From positions 1 through 5,445 of the forward strand of contig PWGS01000014.1 in assembly GCA_003554505.1 (NCBI GenBank): a DNA stretch of 5,445 nucleotides. Direction: 5' to 3'. The translations under genes and the position numbers were made by a program. The DNA is from Desulfonatronospira sp. (lineage in GTDB: Bacteria > Desulfobacterota > Desulfovibrionia > Desulfovibrionales > Desulfonatronovibrionaceae). The notes beneath the pieces are model-generated. The model was not told where the DNA came from. It searched no databases and saw nothing but the letters and a program-made list of their open reading frames with translations. Of the stretch, positions 1 to 5,445 are shown piece by piece. The number at the start of each line of letters is the position of its first letter. The stretch's first letter is position 1.

Positions 1-135
1 CAGAGAGGGTCGATAGAAAACCGAAAGCCAAAGTTGCGTGGGGCCTTCCCCAACAGCTTCGATACCGATCCCGATTCCGATACCGACCCCGACAAAACCA
101 GTTATCATGGTGAACAGTTACGATTATTCAAGTAA
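1..135 (+). CDS. Possible C-terminal end of an upstream gene (partial)
   Basis: Frame 1 is open from the first base to a TAA at 133-135, giving 44 residues with no start inside the window. The segment begins with a basic stretch (ENRKPKLRG), continues through an acidic repeat (DTDPDSDTDPD) made by a hexanucleotide repeat, and ends in GEQLRLFK. The QLRLF ending resembles the QLxLF peptide by which DNA polymerase IV, MutS and other proteins bind the beta sliding clamp. That resemblance is the only functional clue and is weak. An open run of this length can arise by chance roughly once in eight tries, and the hexamer repeat may be intergenic, so the gene call itself is uncertain. It would end 39 bases before the next start codon. 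Confidence 0.35.
   Translation, partial: QRGSIENRKPKLRGAFPNSFDTDPDSDTDPDKTSYHGEQLRLFK
60..95 (+). repeat. Degenerate CGATNC hexanucleotide tandem repeat
   Basis: Six consecutive hexamers can be read: CGATAC, CGATCC, CGATTC, CGATAC, CGACCC and CGACAA, the last being decayed. Variation is mostly at the fifth position. If the upstream frame is coding, the repeat gives alternating Asp with Thr, Pro or Ser, as in a disordered acidic linker. If it is not coding, it is a simple intergenic repeat. Confidence 0.8.
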
Positions 136-137
136 GA

Positions 138-171
138 TCACCCTTGTTTTTTAAGTCACCCTGTTTTTTAC
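138..171 (+). repeat. Two-copy T-rich direct repeat in the leader of the 1046-aa gene
   Basis: Unit one (138-154) reads TCACCCTTGTTTTTTAA and unit two (156-171) reads TCACCCTGTTTTTTAC. They differ by one T and the final base, and each carries a run of six T. The pair fills nearly all the space between the preceding TAA (133-135) and the ATG at 175. Neither T run follows an obvious hairpin, so I do not call a terminator. A local duplication or a paired binding site are the alternatives. Confidence 0.6.
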
Positions 172-174
172 AAA

Positions 175-3100
175 ATGCAAAAAAATATAGAAGATATAAC
201 ATCCCGGGATACATCCACACCCAATTGTCCCGACCAGGAGAACGTATCGCCCCTTTTTTTCGATAAAAGCGACTACGACCTCCTGCGCATGGTCAATGAT
301 GTCTACACCCGCAAGACCTATCCCGAGCAGAAAAAACTGCTGACCCCTCATCTGCATCCCCACGGCATAAAGGAAATGGCCGCCCCCAGGGCGCAGCGCA
401 TAGCCTATTCCGTGATTCAGCTCCTGGAATCTTTGGAAAGCGGGGAAAGACAGGACAGGATAAGCGCCCTGGGCTCTCTGCGCGATGAGGTCCTTTATAC
501 TTCCCACGGTCACATGCGCATAAACACCGCCAGGGTTCTGGTGGAGATAATGAAAAACCTGGTCCGCAGCCACGGCGACTGCAGACGCCAGCTGGAGCTG
601 GCCAGGGACTTTGCCATGGCCTCTCTGGGCAAGCCCCGCAAGGTCCGCTCGGAACTCAAGAAATACCACCTTTTGGAGATGCCGGAAGAATGGAACCAGG
701 TGGCTTTTGACGAACATGTCCACGATGTAAACACCACCGGCAGAAAATCACCCACACATCTCATTATGGACGCCTGGATCAAGGGTATACGCAGGCTCAC
801 GGTCATTTATTACAACCATGTACCCCGGGAAGCCGCCGAAGAACTGCTGCAAGCGGCTTCCATCATGGACATCAAGGTCATGGTGGGCATAGAATTCACT
901 GTGAAGCTAAGGGACAAACCCGTACGCATGGTCTGGGTGCCCCGCGGTTTCAGCGACTCCGGGGGGTTTATAGATTTTCTGCGCTCTCCGCGCATCCGCC
1001 AGTTCATGGACCAGGGTCGTGAAATATCCAGCCTCACCAGGTCCTATGTCCTGCGTCTTCTGCATTCCTTCAACCGCAACCACCTTCCGGCAATCAACCA
1101 GGAGATGGGCCTGGAGCTGGCCCCTCTGGACGAAAACAGTTTTCTCAAGTCCGTGGGGCAGGGGCAGGTCTCCGTGCATCACCTGGGCAAATACATACAT
1201 GAACTTATCTCTGCAGAACTGGCGGCGCAAAAGGGCCGCAGCTATCAGGAGCAAAGTCCTGTTCCTTCCGGAGAGCCCGGCGACGTTGTCCAGGAACCGG
1301 ACATCTACGATATTATCGAAAACTACCTGCGCGGTTCCCAGAACCCTGATGTCCCGGACATATTCGAGGCTGAAGATCCTCCGGAGCTTTTGACCCTCAC
1401 CCCGGAGGAACTGGCGGAAAAACTCAAGAGCCTGCACGCCAACTCCAACATCACCCTCAACCTCTGCGATCTCAAGGTAGAGGACGTCATTGAAATCCTT
1501 TTCGACTGCAAGGGCATGATCACCCACCTGGAGATTCTTAACCTGAAAAACCAGGTCCTGGGGCGGGAACACGACAAGGAGAGGATAATAAACCTGCAGA
1601 ACGCCATCAACGCAGGGAATGTCATCAAGCTGAAAAAATACCTGGGAGAACTGGTGCGCGAGGCCGAAGAGCGCCAGAGTCTTGATTCCTCCAGGCGGGA
1701 CAAGCTGGTGGAAATACTTTGCGATATATCTACTCTGCAGTCCTTTTATCAGAACCGGCCCCTCTACGGGTGCATCGGATCCGATTCCACCGGCCGCTCC
1801 GGTCGTGTTTACGGCATGGGCCTGATACTCTCGGAATCTCTTCCGCGAAGTGCCCGCAGGCAGCTTACAGGCGGGCGGAACAATGCCCACCAGAGACTGG
1901 ACGTGGGCATAAAATCCCTGACCCAGGATACTTATATCCCCAAAACCCGCTACAACTTTCTCTCAGCCGGAGTCTCCAGGTTTCTGAAGAAAATCCCGGC
2001 ACTGAACAGGCTGGAATACCAGAGAGTGCGCGAATGGATCGTGCAGGACTACTACAGTCTGTCTCCGGACAAGAGTAATATCTTCACCCTGGGCGGGGTG
2101 CACTCCCCTGGGGAGGACGGGCCCGGCGGAAGGCAGAACGGGCCAAGGAGAACCAGGGGACTGGCCTCTCTGAAGTATCTGAACACCCGCATCAAGATCG
2201 CCTCCAAGATAGGCATCGGCTTTATCCCGGCTTTTCTCACCTTTCTGCTCACCCACGAGTGGTGGATTCTCATGTATTTCGGGGCCGTCATCTGGTTCGG
2301 CATCACCGGGGTGCGAAACGTAATCCAGTCCGTACTGGGCTGCGGGGGGATCAACAGGCCTTCCCTGGCCAAGTGGAGCACCTTTGTCAGCTGGGACCGT
2401 TTTGCCGACTCCCTGATGTATACGGGTTTTTCGGTCCCGCTGCTGGATTTCATCCTCAAGACCCTGATCCTGGACCAGGGATTCGGGGCCACCGTGGCCA
2501 CCCACCCGGTAATAGTCTATGCCACCATTTCCCTGGTAAACGGCATGTATCTGTCCACCCACAACTATTTCCGGGGGTTGCCCCGGGCCGCTGTTATCGG
2601 CAATTTCTTCAGGAGCCTGCTGGCTATTCCCCTGGCCCTGGTCTTCAACTGGGCAGCCGGAGGCATCCTGGCCTTTATGGGCGTGGCAGCCGTGGACCGC
2701 ATCCTGCAGCAATGGGCCACCATCATCTCCAAACTGGCCTCGGACACCGTGGCCGGCATAATCGAGGGGTTTGCCGACAGGGCCCTGTATATCCGCCGCA
2801 GGATCATGGACTACCGGCGCAAACTCCAGCACCTTTTTGACACCTATGCCCAGCTGGAAATGCTTTTTCCCATGGACGACGTCCTGGACATGCTGGAATC
2901 CACCCGGGAACTCATGCTCACCATAGAATACGAAAAACGGGACATGGTAAATATTATCATAGTCAACGCCCTGGATCTGATGTACTTCTGGATGTATCAG
3001 CCCCGGGCCAAGGGGGTGCTCAAGCTGCTTCTAAGACAGATGACCCGTGAAGAGCGCAAGGTCTTCCTGCTGTCTCAACATGTTCTTTTCAGGCAGAAAA

Positions 3101-3315
3101 GAATAAGCAGACTGCTGGTAGACGGACTGGTAGGAAAAAACTTTGCCCGGGCTCTGTCTTTTTACCTGGACCACTGGAGGGAGTACCTGGAGGAGATAGA
3201 ATACCAGGCCAACAAGTATCCCCCTGTTCAGGAGGACATGCACAAATACTCCATGCTGGAAAGTCTGTATCACCCTGCAGCAGGAAATATAAACCGTCCG
3301 CCGGATTACCACTGA
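175..3315 (+). CDS. Large membrane protein with degenerate PHP-like domain, function unknown
   Basis: I do not recognise a named family for this 1046-residue protein. Residues 1-175 are mostly helical and soluble-looking. Residues 177-350 resemble a TrpH/YciV-type PHP domain: HVH at 181-183, NH at 214-215 where PHP proteins have DH, GIE at 238-240, and VHHLGKYIHELI from 334, like the usual PHP H-x-A-x-x-L motif. A linker and a leucine-rich block (about 355-525) follow, then GSDSTG at 535-540, like PHP motif IV but without the histidine of D-x-H. A Gly/Pro/Arg-rich linker (641-662) leads to about five or six hydrophobic segments near 677-693, 696-713, 748-767, 776-794, 804-825 and 826-842, with a conserved-looking loop (HNYFRGLPRAAVIGN, 796-810). 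Residues 860-1046 are charged and helical. The ATG at 175 is the first in frame after a stop at 133. It has no Shine-Dalgarno but is followed by an A-rich start. The next in-frame Met, at 289, also lacks one. The reading frame is very secure; the domain assignment is inference, and catalysis is doubtful. Confidence 0.93.
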   Translation: MQKNIEDITSRDTSTPNCPDQENVSPLFFDKSDYDLLRMVNDVYTRKTYPEQKKLLTPHLHPHGIKEMAAPRAQRIAYSVIQLLESLESGERQDRISALGSLRDEVLYTSHGHMRINTARVLVEIMKNLVRSHGDCRRQLELARDFAMASLGKPRKVRSELKKYHLLEMPEEWNQVAFDEHVHDVNTTGRKSPTHLIMDAWIKGIRRLTVIYYNHVPREAAEELLQAASIMDIKVMVGIEFTVKLRDKPVRMVWVPRGFSDSGGFIDFLRSPRIRQFMDQGREISSLTRSYVLRLLHSFNRNHLPAINQEMGLELAPLDENSFLKSVGQGQVSVHHLGKYIHELISAELAAQKGRSYQEQSPVPSGEPGDVVQEPDIYDIIENYLRGSQNPDVPDIFEAEDPPELLTLTPEELAEKLKSLHANSNITLNLCDLKVEDVIEILFDCKGMITHLEILNLKNQVLGREHDKERIINLQNAINAGNVIKLKKYLGELVREAEERQSLDSSRRDKLVEILCDISTLQSFYQNRPLYGCIGSDSTGRSGRVYGMGLILSESLPRSARRQLTGGRNNAHQRLDVGIKSLTQDTYIPKTRYNFLSAGVSRFLKKIPALNRLEYQRVREWIVQDYYSLSPDKSNIFTLGGVHSPGEDGPGGRQNGPRRTRGLASLKYLNTRIKIASKIGIGFIPAFLTFLLTHEWWILMYFGAVIWFGITGVRNVIQSVLGCGGINRPSLAKWSTFVSWDRFADSLMYTGFSVPLLDFILKTLILDQGFGATVATHPVIVYATISLVNGMYLSTHNYFRGLPRAAVIGNFFRSLLAIPLALVFNWAAGGILAFMGVAAVDRILQQWATIISKLASDTVAGIIEGFADRALYIRRRIMDYRRKLQHLFDTYAQLEMLFPMDDVLDMLESTRELMLTIEYEKRDMVNIIIVNALDLMYFWMYQPRAKGVLKLLLRQMTREERKVFLLSQHVLFRQKRISRLLVDGLVGKNFARALSFYLDHWREYLEEIEYQANKYPPVQEDMHKYSMLESLYHPAAGNINRPPDYH

Positions 3316-3334
3316 AAGCTTCAAGGCTTTTCAG
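3312..3334 (+). terminator. Imperfect hairpin overlapping the stop codon
   Basis: CTGAAAGC (3312-3319) can pair with GCTTTTCAG (3326-3334), with one bulged T and a six-base loop. The TGA stop lies inside the 5' arm. No T run follows, so this would be a weak intrinsic terminator or a 3'-end stabilising structure at best. Confidence 0.3.
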
Positions 3335-3370
3335 GTCCCCGTCACGCAGGAAGACCGGCCTGCCCGGGAC
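3335..3370 (+). terminator. GC-rich two-part hairpin downstream of the 1046-aa gene
   Basis: GTCCC (3335-3339) pairs with GGGAC (3366-3370), and inside it GCAGG (3346-3350) pairs with CCTGC (3359-3363) around an eight-base loop. The two stems are separated by an asymmetric internal loop. Only a T-poor stretch (TCTGTTATTG) follows, so termination is plausible but not certain. It lies about 180 bases before the next gene and would help insulate it. Confidence 0.35.
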
Positions 3371-3532
3371 TCTGTTATTGCCATTTTACTGCGCGTGTTT
3401 TAGTATTGAAAGCAGGTCATGTTTAGCTGCCCCCAGAATCAGATCTTTTCTACAGCTTGATCTCTTACTTCAGATTTAACAGCCTGATCCGGCTCTTTCA
3501 TTTTTCCTGAAATATTGCAATAAGATATCAAA

Positions 3533-3540
3533 AGAGAGGT
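3533..3540 (+). promoter_or_regulatory. Ribosome-binding site of the AsmA-family gene
   Basis: AGAGAGGT lies eight bases before the ATG at 3549 and matches the Shine-Dalgarno core (GAGG/AGGT). It fixes the start codon. A TAAGAT at 3521-3526 resembles a -10 box, but it has no convincing -35 partner and sits very close to the ribosome site, so I do not call a promoter. Confidence 0.75.
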
Positions 3541-3548
3541 AAACAACC

Positions 3549-5210
3549 ATGGCAAGAACCGTAAAGCTGATACTGGCAATCGTGGGTATTCTTCTTTTCC
3601 TGGTGATCCTGGCCATTATTATCCTGCCGCACATAGTCGACTTCAACAAACACAAGCCCGAATTAGAGGCCGGCATATACAATGCCACAGGCTACGAGGT
3701 CTCTCTGGAGGGCGATATTGAACTTTCCTTTCTCCCCTGGCTGGGCATAGACGTAGGCAAGGCCAGCGTGGCCAACCCCCCTGATTTTGAAGACGAAAAC
3801 CTGGGCTCAGTTGAAGCGCTGCAGATAAGGCTCAAAGTATGGCCTTTGCTGCTAGGGCAGGTTCAAATGGACCGCGTGGTCCTCAAGGGCCTGAACCTGG
3901 CACTGGTAAAAGACGCCCAGGGCCGGCCCAACTGGATTGCCTCCAGGCCGGATGAACCCCAAGATGGTGCCAGGCTGGCCCCCTCTATGGCTCACGCAGG
4001 GGAAAACGAGCCTGCAGAGCAGGGTCCCGGCGACTTTTTCATCCCGGCCCTGGACATCGCCGGGCTTGAAATCACCGACTCCAACATATCCTACAGGGAC
4101 ATGGGGACAGATGTTCATTTGCGTCTTGAAGATCTGAATCTCCTTACAGAACGTATCAGGCAGGACGAGCCGTTCGATGTGCAGTCGGACATGAAACTCA
4201 AGAACTTCAGCCCGGAACTGGATGCCCGCATCAGCCTCACCACCCAGGCCCTGCTGCAGGAAGAAGAAAAAACCATCCGGCTTTCGGATCTGGACATGGA
4301 TCTCGATCTTGAGGGTGAAACCCTGCATGAACCAATAAAGGACGCCCGGATACGCGGGGATATGGTTTATGCCTTCGGGGCGGACAGCATGGAGGTTTCA
4401 GGGATTTCTGTGCAGGCACTGGACGCCGAGCTTCGCGGGCGGATAAGCGCCCATGAACTGGGCGCCATCCCACAGATCAGAATCGACCTGGAAGGAGACA
4501 ACCTGGACCTGGACCGCATCATGCCTCCACCGGAGGAAAATTCCCGGAAGGGCAACAACCCCGGCAACAGCCCTGATCCAAATCCACAGAACCACGACAG
4601 CAATAGCATAGACCTGGGTTTTCTGCACGATTTCGCCCTGGAAGGGCAGATACAACTGACCAGCCTCAAGGTTTACCAGGCGGTAATCGACGAAGTGAGC
4701 GCGGAGATAACCTCGGGCAACGGGGAAATGGTCATATCTCCGCTGAATGCAAAGCTGTACCAGGGCACTCTTGAGGGTCTTCTTTCCCTGCGCGACGTGC
4801 AGGATGAAGCTCATATCGAGATAGACAGCGCCTTGAGGGATGTACAGGTAAAGCCTCTTCTTCAGGACGTGGCGGAAAAGGATTTTTTGTCCGGCACTGC
4901 AGAACTGGACAGCGAGCTTAAGACCTTCGGCACAAACACCGAGCTGTTTCTGGAAAACCTCTTCGGTGAGGCCCGCATGGAAGTGCGCGACGGAACCATC
5001 CGGGGCATGGACCTGGACCACAAGATCCGGGACGGATTTGCTGTGGCCTTTGGCGAAGAAAGACCCAGCAGGGACGAAGAAGAAACAACCAGATTTTCCA
5101 GTTTCAAGGGCAGCTTTGATATAGCATCCGGCATCGCCTCCTCCCAGGACCTGGAGCTTGACTCACCTGCTCTGGGCATGACCGGAGACATGCGTATAGA
5201 TCTGCCTTAG
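3549..5210 (+). CDS. AsmA-family envelope protein, ends at an amber codon inside its C-terminal domain
   Basis: AsmA-family proteins are anchored in the inner membrane and extend a beta-rich body into the periplasm. They are linked to outer-membrane assembly and lipid transport. Here an N-terminal membrane segment (residues about 5-28) is followed by the characteristic AsmA start: DFNKHKPELEAGIYNATGYE at 31-50, GDIELSFLPWLGIDVGKASVANP at 55-77 in family style, a V-x-P-LL-x-G stretch near 97-103, and GRPNW at 125-129. The middle has alternating hydrophobic beta-like strands (165-320, 355-460). A disordered Pro/Asn linker (326-353) separates two halves. The AsmA C-terminal signature begins at about 467 with ARMEVRDGTIRGMDLDHKI and continues with TRFSSFKGSFDIASGIAS and a final LGMTGDMRIDLP. 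The TAG at 5208-5210 falls just there, inside the domain, and the frame goes on with more AsmA-like sequence. The product as written lacks the last strands. The start is supported by a good ribosome-binding site. Confidence 0.93.
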   Translation: MARTVKLILAIVGILLFLVILAIIILPHIVDFNKHKPELEAGIYNATGYEVSLEGDIELSFLPWLGIDVGKASVANPPDFEDENLGSVEALQIRLKVWPLLLGQVQMDRVVLKGLNLALVKDAQGRPNWIASRPDEPQDGARLAPSMAHAGENEPAEQGPGDFFIPALDIAGLEITDSNISYRDMGTDVHLRLEDLNLLTERIRQDEPFDVQSDMKLKNFSPELDARISLTTQALLQEEEKTIRLSDLDMDLDLEGETLHEPIKDARIRGDMVYAFGADSMEVSGISVQALDAELRGRISAHELGAIPQIRIDLEGDNLDLDRIMPPPEENSRKGNNPGNSPDPNPQNHDSNSIDLGFLHDFALEGQIQLTSLKVYQAVIDEVSAEITSGNGEMVISPLNAKLYQGTLEGLLSLRDVQDEAHIEIDSALRDVQVKPLLQDVAEKDFLSGTAELDSELKTFGTNTELFLENLFGEARMEVRDGTIRGMDLDHKIRDGFAVAFGEERPSRDEEETTRFSSFKGSFDIASGIASSQDLELDSPALGMTGDMRIDLP

Positions 5211-5445
5211 TCCTACCTGGAATCCCGGGCCAGAGTGACCCTTGACGGTGCACTGAAGGAAGAAATCGAAGAAAAATATGCCCTTCCCCAGGCGGGTATA
5301 CCCCTGCGCATCCGCGGACCCTTTGACGACATCAGTGTGGGCCTGGATATCGAGGACATAGTGCGCGACCTCTTGCAGGAAAAAGGCGAAGGCCTGCTGC
5401 AGCAGCTCATGGACCAGGTGGACCCTGAAGACCGGGATGAGCAGA
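5211..5445 (+). pseudogene. In-frame continuation of the AsmA gene beyond the amber stop (partial)
   Basis: After the TAG the same frame stays open for 78 codons to the window edge. It encodes what AsmA proteins normally carry at their C-terminus: YLESRARVTLDG (a strand as in the usual L-x-Y-x-x-x-V stretch), GIPLRIRGPFDDISVGLDIE (the family's PL-x-I-x-G-x-F-D-x-P-x-x-x-x-D-x-x motif with Pro replaced by Ile), then a helical tail, VRDLLQEKGEGLLQQLMDQ. Codon use is unchanged across the stop. No ribosome-binding site or good start codon lies just after 5210; the first in-frame GTG is at 5235 with a poor context. I infer that this was one gene with the preceding coding region, split by a single base change such as CAG to TAG, or by a base-call error. 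Recoding of TAG is a less likely option. The true gene end is outside the window. Confidence 0.75.

Noticed and set aside
39..52. TGGGG/CCCCA hairpin as a terminator
   Set aside because: The five-base stem is perfect but is not followed by a T run, and it lies inside the possible upstream coding frame.
907..1890. 327-codon open frame on the minus strand
   Set aside because: It lies wholly inside the well-supported 1046-codon gene. Its translation shows no domain pattern, and it has no ribosome site. It is a shadow of biased codon use.
1963..2832. 289-codon open frame on the minus strand
   Set aside because: It is antisense to the membrane segments of the 1046-residue protein. Its translation is rich in Gly, Gln, Asp and Pro with no recognisable fold, typical of an antisense shadow.
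2259..2840. 193-codon open frame on the plus strand in another phase
   Set aside because: It overlaps the main gene entirely and has a low-complexity Gly/Pro/His/Arg translation, so it is not a second gene.
3406..3434. TTGAAA at 3406-3411 as a -35 box for the AsmA gene
   Set aside because: The stretch 16-18 bases further on is C-rich and has no -10-like hexamer, so no promoter could be supported there.
3476..3688. 70-codon minus-strand frame spanning the intergenic region and the AsmA start
   Set aside because: It covers the AsmA ribosome site and membrane anchor, has a composition without domain features, and has no ribosome site of its own.

Overview
The window looks like ordinary chromosomal DNA from a Gram-negative bacterium. 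GC content is moderate to slightly high, and codon use is rich in CTG, GAC and GCC. An AsmA-type envelope protein implies an outer membrane. The overall style resembles Desulfovibrionales-like (Desulfobacterota) genomes, possibly halophilic or alkaliphilic ones, but that is an impression from sequence style and not a demonstrated assignment. No RNA gene, insertion sequence, CRISPR array or prophage gene is visible.

Layout, all on the + strand. (1) Bases 1-135 stay open in one frame and may be the 3' end of an upstream gene. This stretch contains a degenerate CGATNC hexamer repeat and would end in a QLRLF motif resembling a sliding-clamp-binding peptide. (2) Bases 136-174 are a short T-rich leader made of two near-identical 16-17 bp units, with no Shine-Dalgarno sequence. 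(3) Bases 175-3315 encode a 1046-residue protein that I do not recognise by name. It combines a degenerate PHP-type metal-hydrolase-like domain, split by a leucine-rich insert, with a cluster of about five to six membrane segments and a helical C-terminal domain. (4) Bases 3316-3548 are intergenic, with two imperfect hairpins just after the stop and a good ribosome-binding site for the next gene. (5) Bases 3549-5210 encode an AsmA-family protein of 553 residues that stops at an amber codon. The same frame continues with recognisable AsmA C-terminal sequence to the window edge (5211-5445).

The two points most worth attention are the amber stop inside the conserved AsmA C-terminal domain and the large PHP-like membrane protein. 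The stop could be a mutation, a base-call error or recoding. The PHP-like protein keeps motifs I to III of the fold but has lost the histidine of the final D-x-H motif, so it may be a regulatory or non-catalytic derivative. Both large proteins have predicted membrane segments. They are separated by 233 bases with possible termination signals, so co-transcription is not clear.
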